Of a stretch of DNA of 64,000 bases, positions 54,099-63,719 are shown in pieces. This DNA comes from Paenibacillus bovis (GTDB taxonomy: Bacteria > Bacillota > Bacilli > Paenibacillales > Paenibacillaceae): positions 2,845,501 through 2,909,500 of the forward strand of contig NZ_CP013023.1 of NCBI RefSeq assembly GCF_001421015.2, read 5' to 3'. The notes under the pieces are model-generated. The model made no database searches. It had not been told where the DNA came from and saw only the letters and a program-made list of their open reading frames with translations. How positions within the stretch are numbered: the stretch's first letter is position 1; every line of letters starts with the position of its first letter. The translations under genes and the position numbers were made by a program.

Positions 54099-55247
54099 TT
54101 GAATCCAAAATATAACGCTTTGTTTGAACCATTCACACTGAACGATGGTATTCAGCTGAAAAACCGTCTGGTGCTTGCACCGATGACTCACTCTTCTTCC
54201 AATCCGGATGAGACTGTATCCGATGCAGAGCTGGAATACTATGCCAGCCGTACAACCGGTGTAGGTCTGGCCATTACTGCTGTTGCACACGTAACTCCGG
54301 GTGGTAAAGGATTTGCCAACCAGTTCCGTGCTGTAGGCGAAGAGTTCACTCCAGGACTGACTCGTCTGGCCGAAACACTGAAAAAGAATGGTGCCAAAGC
54401 AGTACTGCAGATTTTCCATGCCGGTCGTCTGGCTCCTCCCGAACTGGTAGATGGCGATGTAACTGCTCCAAGTGCTGTACCAAGCGAACGCGGCGACGGT
54501 GGTCAAGGTCCTACTCCACGCGAACTGACTGGTCAGGAAATCGAAGATATTATCAAAGATTTTGGTAAAGCAACAGCCAATGCGATTGCAGCAGGCTTTG
54601 ACGGCGTAGAAATCCATGGTGCCAACGGTTATCTGATTCAGCAATTCTTCTCCCCGCACTCCAATCGTCGTGAAGACAAATGGGGCGGCGATGTGCATCA
54701 GCGTCTGGCTTTCCCACTGGCTGTTGTGGATGAAGTGCAACGTGTTGTCAAAGAACAAGCGAAAGGTCCATTCATCGTCGGCTATCGCTTTTCTCCGGAA
54801 GAACCGGAAACGCCGGGAATCACTATGGCAGACACTCTGGTGCTGATCGATGCACTGGCTGACAAAAACCTCAGCTATCTGCATACTTCCCTGATGGAAT
54901 ATACATCCGTACCACGTCGCGGTGTTGAAGATACACGCTCCCGTCTGGTTATTATCCAGGAACGTGTTGGTGCCAAAGTTCCGGTCATCGGTGTGGGCTC
55001 CGTGAAAACACCTGATGATGCAGCAGCTGTACTGGAGACAGGCGCTCCACTGGTAGCACTGGGTCGTCAGCTGATTGTAGATCCAACATGGGTGGAGAAA
55101 GTACAATCCGGTCGCGAAGACGAGATCCTGTACACCATTAGCAAAAATGATCAAAAAGCGCTGACACTGCCGGATCCGCTCTGGAACATGGTTATTAATA
55201 TTCCTGGCTGGTTCCCGATTGTAGAAGCGGAAGAATCTGCGAAATAA
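54099..55247 (+). CDS. NADH-dependent flavin oxidoreductase (Old Yellow Enzyme family, YqiG-like)
   Basis: 382 residues from a TTG start preceded by GATAGGAGAGAGAAACC. It is an FMN-binding TIM barrel: LKNRLVLAPMTHSSS at strand 1, FHAGRLAPPELV, and the OYE signature FDGVEIHGANGYLIQQFFSP followed by HSNRRED. The overall sequence is closest to B. subtilis YqiG. It would reduce activated double bonds or nitro compounds with NAD(P)H. Single gene, followed by a terminator. Confidence 0.92.
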   Translation: MNPKYNALFEPFTLNDGIQLKNRLVLAPMTHSSSNPDETVSDAELEYYASRTTGVGLAITAVAHVTPGGKGFANQFRAVGEEFTPGLTRLAETLKKNGAKAVLQIFHAGRLAPPELVDGDVTAPSAVPSERGDGGQGPTPRELTGQEIEDIIKDFGKATANAIAAGFDGVEIHGANGYLIQQFFSPHSNRREDKWGGDVHQRLAFPLAVVDEVQRVVKEQAKGPFIVGYRFSPEEPETPGITMADTLVLIDALADKNLSYLHTSLMEYTSVPRRGVEDTRSRLVIIQERVGAKVPVIGVGSVKTPDDAAAVLETGAPLVALGRQLIVDPTWVEKVQSGREDEILYTISKNDQKALTLPDPLWNMVINIPGWFPIVEAEESAK

Positions 55248-55264
55248 TATGCTTTGAATTCAAT

Positions 55265-55302
55265 ACCCCGGCATGTACGCAGACGCGGAAGCCGGGGTGT
55301 TT
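55265..55302 (+). terminator. Terminator of the flavin oxidoreductase gene
   Basis: ACCCCGGC and GCCGGGGT form a perfect 8-base stem with an 18-base loop, followed by GTTTT. Confidence 0.8.
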
Positions 55303-55384
55303 TACATATTGCTTTTATACAGCAGGTTGCGTGTTCAAAAAAGCATCCTGTCAGCATGTCGAAATAGATATAAAGAGGGATATG

Positions 55385-55891
55385 ATGCAATTGTCCAATA
55401 ATGAACGAATAAAGCAAAAGCTGGCTTACAGCCAAATAAAAAGATATGCAGATCAGCTGGAGGGGGTATCAGGCGTAGTTATTATGGATCGTCAGTCTGT
55501 GGATACGGTCTGGCATGAACAGATACTGCGCAGTGTTCAAAGCTATAACCGTCGACTTGCGCCTACAGCAGTGCTTCCTTATCCGGCAGATACGGATTTT
55601 GCCCATATCTGGGTAAAGAGCCAGCTGCAGGAGGCAGGTATACAAAAAGTGATTCAGGCGGTAGACCCGGCGTTCTGGCTGAGCATGACCATTATCGACA
55701 AGGATCTTTTTCTAAAAAGTCTGTGGGAATATCAGGGTAACCGGGATCTGACACTGATTCTTTTTCGGCCGGATCGGTTGATCGTATTCAGTGACAATGA
55801 GTATGAGCTGGAGTATTATCATATTACTGCGGATCAGCTTTTTACTGATGCAGAGAGAAAAGAAACGGATTCTTCGTCTATTAGTGAGTAA
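55385..55891 (+). CDS. Hypothetical protein, 168 residues
   Basis: The start at 55385 follows AAAGAGGGATATG; the adjacent ATG at 55382 is nearly as good. The protein starts MQLSNNERIKQKLAYSQIKR and has alpha-beta character (VSGVVIMDRQSVDTVWHEQI, DLTLILFRPDRLIVFSDNEY). It has no signal peptide or known motif. An open frame continues upstream to 55331 without a ribosome site. Function unknown. Confidence 0.62.
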   Translation: MQLSNNERIKQKLAYSQIKRYADQLEGVSGVVIMDRQSVDTVWHEQILRSVQSYNRRLAPTAVLPYPADTDFAHIWVKSQLQEAGIQKVIQAVDPAFWLSMTIIDKDLFLKSLWEYQGNRDLTLILFRPDRLIVFSDNEYELEYYHITADQLFTDAERKETDSSSISE

Positions 55892-55999
55892 GTATCATAA
55901 AAGTAATCTTCGTGTATGCCTTGCCGGTGTTGGCATATAAAATAGCTGCGATAAAACATTGCACTTATAAAATAACCACGATAAAGCAGACAGTGTAAA

Positions 56000-56040
56000 A
56001 ACAGCCTGTACATGCCGGATTGGCACATGTACAGGCTGTT
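56000..56040. terminator. Long hairpin terminator before the lipase gene
   Basis: AACAGCCTGTACATG and CATGTACAGGCTGTT form a perfect 15-base stem with an 11-base loop. A runs on one side and CATAT on the other make it usable from both convergent genes. Confidence 0.82.
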
Positions 56041-56098
56041 CATATTTGCTGCTGTTGTCATTTAAGGGTATAGATTAGAGCATATTCCGGGAAACCGA

Positions 56099-57778
56099 TT
56101 AATTCTGCTGGGAATACGTATGACCTGCTGCATCCACGTAGACCGATTGGATCAGTGTCCGTTTATAAGGCGCACCAGCAGCTGTTTTGCCTTCTACATC
56201 GGTAGTGATCACATAATTGGAAGCTTGACCGGAGGAAGGTACAGGGACACTTTCCTGCACGCTGCTCGCAGACAGGGAACGCTGGCTTTCAGTGGCAGGA
56301 GCGATGCGTTTGCCCTGCGCATCATAGTATTCGATTTTGGACGTGAGGGTAGTCTGCTCGGTATCCAGTCCGTGAGTATTGATAGTCATATCGAGAGATT
56401 CACCGGAGAAAGAAGTATTCATGCGCGCCTTCTCTGCTCCCGGTGCATAGACAGCAGTCATCAGATAGGCACCGGCTTGGTGGCTGATTGCTTGAACCTG
56501 CCATTCCCCGACTTCCGGTTTTTTCAGTTCGGTCACTTGATGGTAGGCACCTTTGAAGATTTCTTCATCCCGATCTGTGCTGACTTGGACATGGCGTACT
56601 TTGCCCTGAGGGGAGATCAGACGAAGTTCATCTATCGGCTGGTTGGTGATCCAATCCAGAGTAACAGATTTTACATTGTTTTCTACAGTTAGCGTCTCAG
56701 TAGCGGTACCGTTATATTCACCGCCGCGCACATAATATTGTCCATAGTTTGTTGAGGCTGTGGATGCTGCTGCTGTCGATTGCAGGGAAGGCTGGGTAAA
56801 GGCATTCATACCCGAGCCGGACATATCCACAGCAGGAAGACTGGAAGATGGTGAAGTATATACATCGCCGTATACGCTGGAGCTTACCGAAGCAGCGGAT
56901 AAAGCAGCTGCACGTACACCGGCATTGCCGATATAGGATTTGAACAGGTCAAATGTGTATGAACCAGTGCGGACAGTCGCATGATTCCACGGGCCCATCT
57001 GAATAAGCGTACTGTTCGGACGCAGCGCGCTCTCGGTCGTGACGACGCCATCATTGCTGCCGAACATTGCCAGATAAGCGCCGCCAAATGTATAAGAGGA
57101 TTTGCCGGAGCCGGACCATTTGTTACCGCTAAGAGTATAAAAAGGCACTTTATTCACATCAGGATCTTTGGCCATTTCCGAGCGGAAATAGTCCATATTG
57201 GAGGTCTGCAAAGAGCTGGTACCCGGACTCTGGGAGCCGACCAGATCGGCCAGCCATCCGGCCCAGCTGCTGTAAGCCAGATCAGCCAGTTGGGAGCCAT
57301 GATGTGGCGTACTGAGTGTAATTACGCGGTTGACATACGGATAGGCGTTATAGCGGACGAGTGCGGATTCGGTATCCACGCCGCCTTTGCTGTGAGCAAC
57401 GATAACGATCTTTTTGCCAAAGTATTGGCTGATTTCCTTGATCTTGGCAGCGAGCAGTTCGCCGTCTTTCCACATGTCTTGCGGAGTGCCGGAAATATCA
57501 TACATATTGATAAAAGCAGTCTGATAACCATTATTATAGGCGTATTCATACATATCATTATTATCGTACCAGACTTTGGCCTGACTGGTCAGACCATGTA
57601 CAAACAAAATAACAGGCTTGTCGGCAGACACATTGGCAGGCGTCTGGCCTGCTGCCCAGGCTCCGGGTGAAGCAGCTACAGCCGGAGTAGAAGGAGCCAT
57701 AAAAGCCTGTGATGGAAAAGCGGATAGTGCCAGTCCGGCAGCGAGTGTGCAAACCAGCAGTTTACTTTGGATCGACAT
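56099..57778 (-). CDS. Secreted alpha/beta-hydrolase, triacylglycerol lipase-like
   Basis: 559 residues, preceded on the minus strand by AAGGAGGAATATC. A signal peptide precedes AVAASPGAWA. The lipase domain (about 50-290) has the oxyanion loop ILFVHGLTSQAKVWYDN, nucleophile serine in VIVAHSKGGVDTES, aspartate in FGSNDGVVTTES and histidine in PWNHATVRTG. The C-terminal 250 residues are beta-rich (ESLTVENN-type strands, VTLDWITNQPIDELRLISPQ) and may bind substrate or surface. It would act on lipid esters outside the cell. Single gene. Confidence 0.9.
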   Translation of the reverse strand: MSIQSKLLVCTLAAGLALSAFPSQAFMAPSTPAVAASPGAWAAGQTPANVSADKPVILFVHGLTSQAKVWYDNNDMYEYAYNNGYQTAFINMYDISGTPQDMWKDGELLAAKIKEISQYFGKKIVIVAHSKGGVDTESALVRYNAYPYVNRVITLSTPHHGSQLADLAYSSWAGWLADLVGSQSPGTSSLQTSNMDYFRSEMAKDPDVNKVPFYTLSGNKWSGSGKSSYTFGGAYLAMFGSNDGVVTTESALRPNSTLIQMGPWNHATVRTGSYTFDLFKSYIGNAGVRAAALSAASVSSSVYGDVYTSPSSSLPAVDMSGSGMNAFTQPSLQSTAAASTASTNYGQYYVRGGEYNGTATETLTVENNVKSVTLDWITNQPIDELRLISPQGKVRHVQVSTDRDEEIFKGAYHQVTELKKPEVGEWQVQAISHQAGAYLMTAVYAPGAEKARMNTSFSGESLDMTINTHGLDTEQTTLTSKIEYYDAQGKRIAPATESQRSLSASSVQESVPVPSSGQASNYVITTDVEGKTAAGAPYKRTLIQSVYVDAAGHTYSQQN

Positions 57779-58137
57779 GATATTCCTCCTTGATATGTAA
57801 TAATTGGAAATATTTTTTCCTTTTCTAATGTAGTGGGCTAATATTAAAGCTGTTACTTATTTATGTATTTGTTTTGTTTAGCTATACAGCATCAATAAAT
57901 TAAATTTTAACAATTTGAAAATAATGTGAGGTAAATTTCCACGATTTGAGTATAATAAAAATCGTGACTACAATTATGCAGCTGACTGTACCTCAGCGTG
58001 AAAAATACAAAGGGGAACTGCTATCGATAACGGATCTGGCTAATGCGCAGCAGAGATGGGTACTCGGTTAGCAAACGTAAGCAGCTAAAAGTATGTTCAA
58101 AAAAGTACAAGCGAATCAGAAAGAAGGGGTTAATCAC
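57779..58137. other. Divergent promoter region between lipase and niaP
   Basis: The region is AT-rich. TATAAT at 57951-57956 is a possible -10 on the plus strand without a clear -35. I see no coding region, repeat or riboswitch in it. Confidence 0.45.
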
Positions 58138-59352
58138 ATGAGCAAGATGGAATTACTCCAGAATCCCAAACAGCGCAAATTGCTGTTCAGTGCAGGATTC
58201 AGCTGGATGTTCGATGCGATGGAAGTCGGTATGATTTCCTTTATCGCGGCGGCACTGGCAAAAAGCTGGAGTCTCAGTCCACAGGAAATCGGATATCTCA
58301 CCAGTATTAACTCGGTCGGGATGGCAGTCGGCGCAGTGGCTGCCGGTTATCTTGCAGATCGTTATGGCCGCAAATCGATTCTGCTGTGGACGCTGCTGAT
58401 TTTCTCGATCGCCAGTGGCTTATCCGCGCTGGCTACCGGATTTGGAGTTTTATTGCTGCTTCGGTTTATAGCCGGATTCGGTCTGGGCGGGGAACTGCCT
58501 GTAGCCTCGACACTTGTATCGGAATCGGTCGCTGTCAAGGATCGTGGACGCGCAGTGGTACTGTTGGAGAGCTTCTGGGCATTTGGCTGGATCATCTCGG
58601 CGGTAGTCGCTTATTTTGTTATCGCGCGTTATGGCTGGCAGTGGGGCTTCGTAATTGGAGCGGTACCGGCACTTTATGCCTTGTATCTTCGTCGTGCGAT
58701 CGATGATTCCCCCCGGTTTATAAAAGGTGGCGCTGGCAAACAGGCTTCCTTTGGCAAAGGTCTGAAGGAAATATGGAGCAGTCCGCATCGTCGTACAACG
58801 CTGATGGCCTGGATTCTCTGGTTTACAGTGGTCTTCTCGTATTATGGCATGTTCCTCTGGTTGCCATCCGTTATGGGACTCAAAGGATTTACACTGATCA
58901 AAAGTTTTGAGTACGTACTGATCATGACGCTGGCACAGCTGCCGGGTTATTTTACTGCAGCATACTTTATCGAGAAATTCGGCCGCAAATTCGTGCTGGT
59001 CGTCTATCTGGTACTGACAGCAGTCAGTGCGATCTGGTTCGGCTATGCTACCAGCGAGCTGTCGCTGATTCTCGCAGGAGTCTGTCTGTCATTCTTCAAC
59101 CTGGGAGCATGGGGTGGATTGTATGCCTATACACCGGAGCTGTATCCGACACGGGTACGTTCGACGGGTACGGGAATGGCTGCCGGATTTGGACGGATCG
59201 GCGGCGTTATTGCACCATTCCTGGTCGGAATGCTCGTAGGAGACGGTATACCGGTGAGTACGATTTTTACTATTTTCTTCGTGGCGATTCTGATTGGAGC
59301 TGCGGCTGTGCTGTTCCTGGGCAAAGAAACCAAAGGGCTGGAGCTGGAATAA
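58138..59352 (+). CDS. niaP: Niacin transporter NiaP (MFS)
   Basis: 404 residues from ATG 58138, preceded by AGAAGGGGTTAATCAC. It has 12 membrane helices and aligns along its length with B. subtilis NiaP (YceI): FSWMFDAMEVGMISFIAAAL, the loop GYLADRYGRKSI, LGGELPVASTLVSESVAVKD, and SYYGMFLWLPSVMGLKGFTL. It would take up nicotinate for NAD synthesis. No nadABC or pncB genes are nearby, and no NiaR operator was recognised. Probable partner of the next gene only by proximity. Confidence 0.9.
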   Translation: MSKMELLQNPKQRKLLFSAGFSWMFDAMEVGMISFIAAALAKSWSLSPQEIGYLTSINSVGMAVGAVAAGYLADRYGRKSILLWTLLIFSIASGLSALATGFGVLLLLRFIAGFGLGGELPVASTLVSESVAVKDRGRAVVLLESFWAFGWIISAVVAYFVIARYGWQWGFVIGAVPALYALYLRRAIDDSPRFIKGGAGKQASFGKGLKEIWSSPHRRTTLMAWILWFTVVFSYYGMFLWLPSVMGLKGFTLIKSFEYVLIMTLAQLPGYFTAAYFIEKFGRKFVLVVYLVLTAVSAIWFGYATSELSLILAGVCLSFFNLGAWGGLYAYTPELYPTRVRSTGTGMAAGFGRIGGVIAPFLVGMLVGDGIPVSTIFTIFFVAILIGAAAVLFLGKETKGLELE

Positions 59353-59437
59353 CTGGCTGATTCGATTGCGGATGACTTATAATGGAGATTCAGGTAACTG
59401 GATAGTAACCTAATCATCATGATGGAGGAATCAAGCA

Positions 59438-59884
59438 ATGAATCATTCATTTTTATCAGGTATAGATCTGCTGCTCGCCTATGAAGAGATCCGCATGGTC
59501 AAATCCCGTTACTGCAGGCTGATCGATACCAAGCAGTGGGAAGCGCTCAAGGATGTATTTGCTCCGGATGCGGTCGCGGACTTCAGTACGGAAGGCAATC
59601 CGATTCCGGTACTGGAAGGACGGGATACTATTGTAAAAGTATTCGAGGATCTGGTAGACCCGGCGGTTACAGTGCATCAGGTACATAGTGCAGATATCGA
59701 ATTGATATCGCCAATAGAAGCCAGAGTACTGTCTCCAATGGAAGATTATGTGACGTTCCCGGAAGGCAGCGAACACAAATCGTTTCACGGATATGGATAT
59801 TATCACGAGACTTTTGTACAGCTGGATGGACGCTGGTATATCAAGCATACCCGGTTGGAGCGTCTGCGTCTGGATATTTTGTAG
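59438..59884 (+). CDS. SnoaL/NTF2-like protein
   Basis: 148 residues, preceded by GATGGAGGAATCAAGCA. It has the SnoaL-like helix IRMVKSRYCRLIDTKQWEAL, then DVFAPDAVADFSTEG and a closing WYIKHTRLERLRLD strand, as in the DUF4440/SnoaL_4 group of small hydratase, dehydratase or isomerase-like enzymes. Arg, Asp and Tyr residues typical of the pocket are present, but no reaction can be assigned. It follows niaP by 85 bases in the same direction. Confidence 0.85.
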   Translation: MNHSFLSGIDLLLAYEEIRMVKSRYCRLIDTKQWEALKDVFAPDAVADFSTEGNPIPVLEGRDTIVKVFEDLVDPAVTVHQVHSADIELISPIEARVLSPMEDYVTFPEGSEHKSFHGYGYYHETFVQLDGRWYIKHTRLERLRLDIL

Positions 59885-60084
59885 AACAGTATGATGAAGT
59901 AGAATAGTAGGGTGAAAAGGTATACAATATTCCGGCTGTAGAGCTGAATATGGAGTAGGCTTGATTCAGTCGAGAATTATGCTATGTCGAGCGGATTCAC
60001 TTATCTATTCAGAAATCATTCATCTATCTCTTCAAAAGCAATTTTTCTATCTATTCCGACACAGCAACTCATCTATATGCACCA

Positions 60085-60118
60085 AAAAACGCTGCGGCTT
60101 ATAAGCTGCAGCGTTTTT
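60085..60118. terminator. Bidirectional terminator after the SnoaL-like gene
   Basis: AAAAACGCTGC and GCAGCGTTTTT form a perfect 11-base stem, with GGCTTATAAGCT able to extend it. It stands in the 316-base gap between convergent genes; the rest of that gap shows nothing I can support. Confidence 0.9.
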
Positions 60119-60200
60119 AATATTTTCAGAAAATAAGAATTTTACAAACGGTAGGGCGAACCTTCTGCGAAGCAAGAACCCGATCGGTGTTAGTAGGAAT

Positions 60201-60923
60201 CTAATCATTGAATAGCTCACGCAGCAGCGGAGCCGGATTTTCCAGAAAGCGTCTGGTAATCTGGTAATGCTCGGTGTCCCTGTAATCGATTCGCTGCAGC
60301 CTGTCCTCGTCAAAGCTAATAATATCCGCTTCCGGATAGCCCATCAGAATCGGAGAATGCGTGGCAATAATAAACTGGCAGCGTGGCGTCAGATCGTGAA
60401 TAATCCGCATCAGGGAAAGCTGACGGGCGGGAGAAAGTGCCGCCTCCGGCTCATCCAGCAGATAAATCGCCGATTCCCGGATACTCGTGAACTTATGTCT
60501 GAACAAGTTGAGAAAAGACTCCCCATGCGACTGTTGATGCAGGGATTTGCCACCATAGTACTTGTAGTTGGTCATATCGGTCTCGTCGATATGATTGGCA
60601 AAATGATAAAAAGATTCCGCCCGCAGAAAAAATCCTTCGGTCAGCTTGGGCAGCCAGGAGAGGCGTATATGATCACCCAGCGCAGCCTCGGCAGACTTGA
60701 CCTCATACGTATTCTGGCGTGAACCTCCGGCAGTATGGAATCCACACTGATAAGCCACCGCTTCCAGTAGTGTAGACTTGCCCGATCCGTTCTCGCCGAC
60801 GAAGAAAGTTACCGGGCTCCGCACCTCAAGCATATCCATTCGCTGGATCAGTGGCAGGGAGAACGGATAGATGCTGTAATCGTTTATTTTTTCTTTGAGT
60901 AATGTAATCCTCCGCAAGTACAT
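60201..60923 (-). CDS. AAA family ATPase (ABC/SMC-like, YhaN/RecF-type fold)
   Basis: 240 residues from ATG 60923, preceded on the minus strand by AGAGGTGGAGTATT. Walker A is FFVGENGSGKSTLLEAV, and Walker B is YLLDEPEAALSPARQLSLM followed by the H-loop FIIATHSPIL. It lacks membrane domains and a coiled coil, so it is not a transporter ATPase. This predicted-ATPase group often works alone in repair or phage defence, but no partner gene is adjacent. Function uncertain. Confidence 0.85.
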   Translation of the reverse strand: MYLRRITLLKEKINDYSIYPFSLPLIQRMDMLEVRSPVTFFVGENGSGKSTLLEAVAYQCGFHTAGGSRQNTYEVKSAEAALGDHIRLSWLPKLTEGFFLRAESFYHFANHIDETDMTNYKYYGGKSLHQQSHGESFLNLFRHKFTSIRESAIYLLDEPEAALSPARQLSLMRIIHDLTPRCQFIIATHSPILMGYPEADIISFDEDRLQRIDYRDTEHYQITRRFLENPAPLLRELFND

Positions 60924-61273
60924 AATACTCCACCTCTCTATATCAAAATACAATTATATGGTAAGACAGCATATTGTCCATTATTGTTACAGATCCACAT
61001 TACAGATTATCCATATAGTAGCTCATTCTTGGAATAAGCCCAGTATAAAGGAGGGCAAAATCAAAAGTAAAATCATACTTCACTTTATCTTCATTCACAA
61101 ATTGGACAAATTTATGAAATCGGTTCACTTTTTGGTTGAAAAGTGTTTTATAATGAGTAGGAGCAGGTAAAAAAAGGTAATATGTCCTTATGCCGGGCGT
61201 ATGTTTTGTTTTCCTGTGTCATGAAGAATACAGATTCAGCAAACTTATACTTTCTTGAAAGGCGGAAGATCTT

Positions 61274-62872
61274 ATGGCAGATGAGAACAAGAAGCAACCG
61301 CAATCGAATGATCAAGAAGAAAATGTAACGCTGACTAACCGGCAGGGACATCCTGTCACTGACAACCAAAATGTAAGAACTGTAGGGAACCGGGGTCCTG
61401 TTACGCTGGAGAACTACAACTTTCTAGAGAAAATAACACACTTCGACCGTGAGCGTGTGCCTGAACGTGTCGTTCATGCCCGTGGAGCGGGAGCGCATGG
61501 CGTATTCGAAGCGTATGGAACAGTAGGCGATGAGCCTGTGTCCAAATATACCCGCGCCAAACTATTCCAGGAAAAAGGCAAACAAACTCCTGTATTCGTA
61601 CGTTTCTCCAGTGTTATCCATGGAGGTCATTCTCCCGAGACACTGCGTGATCCACGCGGATTCGCGACCAAATTCTATACCGAAGACGGCAACTGGGATC
61701 TGGTCGGCAACAACCTGAAAATATTCTTTATCCGTGATCCGCTCAAATTCCCGGATATGGTACATGCCTTCAAACCGGATCCGATCACCAATGTACAGGA
61801 TATGGAACGTTTTCTGGACTTTGTCGCGAACAGTCCGGAGTCTACACATATGATTACTTTCCTGTTCTCTCCATGGGGCATCCCGGCGAATTACCGGATG
61901 ATGCAGGGATCGGGCGTTAATACGTATAAATGGGTGAATGCCGAAGGCGAGGCGGTATTGGTCAAATACCACTGGGAACCGCTGCAAGGCATCCGCAATC
62001 TCAAGCAGGAGGAAGCCAATCAGATTCAGGGGCTCGACTTTAACCATGCGACCGTCGATCTGTATGATGCGATTGAGCGCGGAGAATATCCGGAGTGGGA
62101 GCTGTGTGTACAGATCATGAGCGATGACTATCATCCGGAGCTGGATTTTGATCCGCTGGATGATACCAAGCTGTGGCCGGAAGATCAATTCCCGTTCCTC
62201 AAAGTAGGCAAAATGACGCTCAACCGCAATCCGGAAGATTACTTTAACGAAGTGGAGCAGGCAGCTTTCGGTACAGGTGTACTGGTAGACGGACTGGACT
62301 TCTCGGATGATAAAATGCTGCAGGGTCGTACATTCTCCTATTCGGATACCCAGCGTCACCGTATCGGTGCGAACTATCAGCAGCTGCCGATCAACGCACC
62401 GAAGTCTCGTGTAGCAACCAATCATTCCGGTGGCCAGATGCGTTATCAGACCGATCGTGCGCCGGGTCAGAACCCGCATGTGAATTATGAGCCGTCTTCA
62501 CTGGGTGGTCTTCAGGAAGCGCCAAAAGCAGGAAAAGATCATGAACCGGAATATTACAATACCCGTCTGATGCGTCAGAAGATTGACCGTCCGAATGACT
62601 TTGCGCAGGCTGGCGAGACCTACCGCAACTTTGAAGATTGGGAGCGCGATGAACTGATCAGCAACCTGGGCAGCAATCTGGCCCAGTGTAATGAAGTGAT
62701 TCAGGAAAAAGTGCTTGCCAATATTACAGAAGCTGATGCCGATTATGGCAAACGGGTCAGAGAAATGATGGAAAAAGTAATGGCTGATCCGGAAAAAGGC
62801 AAGCCGCTGCATCGTGCCCACATGGCTGCCAAAAAAGCCGAAGAAAAAGGACACGAAGCCGATCCGTATTAA
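61274..62872 (+). CDS. Haem catalase (KatX-like)
   Basis: 532 residues. Features are the distal histidine in [12 protein letters not shown] (His68), the asparagine in [10 protein letters not shown], and the proximal haem tyrosine region [19 protein letters not shown]. The N terminus with [20 protein letters not shown] is typical of clade 1/3 catalases and resembles B. subtilis KatX. The C terminus is long and polar. It would convert hydrogen peroxide to water and oxygen. A TATAAT-like element is present at about 61150, and GTTTTA with GGTAA nearby weakly resembles a general-stress promoter. Confidence 0.95.
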   Translation: MADENKKQPQSNDQEENVTLTNRQGHPVTDNQNVRTVGNRGPVTLENYNFLEKITHFDRERVPERVVHARGAGAHGVFEAYGTVGDEPVSKYTRAKLFQEKGKQTPVFVRFSSVIHGGHSPETLRDPRGFATKFYTEDGNWDLVGNNLKIFFIRDPLKFPDMVHAFKPDPITNVQDMERFLDFVANSPESTHMITFLFSPWGIPANYRMMQGSGVNTYKWVNAEGEAVLVKYHWEPLQGIRNLKQEEANQIQGLDFNHATVDLYDAIERGEYPEWELCVQIMSDDYHPELDFDPLDDTKLWPEDQFPFLKVGKMTLNRNPEDYFNEVEQAAFGTGVLVDGLDFSDDKMLQGRTFSYSDTQRHRIGANYQQLPINAPKSRVATNHSGGQMRYQTDRAPGQNPHVNYEPSSLGGLQEAPKAGKDHEPEYYNTRLMRQKIDRPNDFAQAGETYRNFEDWERDELISNLGSNLAQCNEVIQEKVLANITEADADYGKRVREMMEKVMADPEKGKPLHRAHMAAKKAEEKGHEADPY

Positions 62873-62892
62873 TCGGATTTATAATTTATCAC

Positions 62893-62930
62893 ATAGCCCC
62901 ATCTCGAAACCGGGATGAGGGCTATTTTTT
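62893..62930 (+). terminator. Terminator of the catalase gene
   Basis: ATAGCCC and GGGCTAT are the outer arms; ATC and GAT with CG pairs extend the stem. Six T residues follow. Confidence 0.9.
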
Positions 62931-63077
62931 GCGTGATGGTTGTATCGGATATCAGGCAGACAGGAACTTGGCCGCACCTATACTTTTGTACGTTTGATAC
63001 AGACTGTATTTTGTTTAAATAACACCATAACCTACAGATCAGCGCATACAGCAATATACTTTACAATAAAGGCGGCG

Positions 63078-63236
63078 ATGAGGATGAAAATTATTATTAC
63101 TCAGGAAGAAGCGGTACAAAAAGGCATCTGGAATGAAGTGATGCAGATGTTTGGTGTACAGAGCGAGGATGAGACATATCCGCAGGAGCAGTATATCCTC
63201 ACGGAAGAACAGGCGCGCAAGCTTCAGATCATTTAG
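63078..63236 (+). CDS. Small acidic protein, 52 residues
   Basis: The product starts MRMKIIITQEEAVQKGIWNE and ends ILTEEQARKLQII. AAAGGCGGCG precedes ATG 63078, and an ATG at 63084 is also possible. The composition is helical and acidic, and the C-terminal half contains QYILTEEQARKL. No membrane helix. It resembles short conserved Bacillales proteins of unknown role. Confidence rests on the ribosome site and codon quality. Confidence 0.62.
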   Translation: MRMKIIITQEEAVQKGIWNEVMQMFGVQSEDETYPQEQYILTEEQARKLQII

Positions 63237-63439
63237 TAGAATATAGCAGGTTATAGAGATAGAGCAGATAGAGTTTGCGATAGCTATAGATTATATTGCT
63301 GCAAGGCATGCAAGCCTATAGCGTGCGAACCTGTCTTTTTACTCGGAAACCTGTCTCTTTATTTATACGGCTTGATATACTTTTACTAATATGGCTATCC
63401 TGCTTGTCATGAGCATCTACAAATTGCATAAAATAACAA

Positions 63440-63505
63440 GGGAGATCATCTTTCTAAGTCCGGTTTATGGTTACAGGGCATTGGTACAGATGATCTCTCT
63501 TTTTT
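63440..63505 (+). terminator. Hairpin in the gap before the P-type ATPase
   Basis: GAGATCATCT (63442-63451) and AGATGATCTC (63488-63497) are perfect 10-base arms about 36 bases apart, followed by TCTTTTTT. Together with the AT-rich flanks this is all I can support in 63237-63719. Confidence 0.7.
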
Positions 63506-63719
63506 GCATGTTGTCGACAGCAATCGTCATACAATCTACACTTTCTTTTTGAAACCAAAATCATTTTCAGGGGTAAAAGGTAGTATATACAACCAGTTGT
63601 TAGCTGATATAAAAGGATATACATAATGACTGGTAAAGACCTGCGTATGACCGTATCTGCTGTAAACGGGAGACCAGACAGAAATTGTTTTTTACATTTT
63701 GAGGACTGGAGTGGTGTGA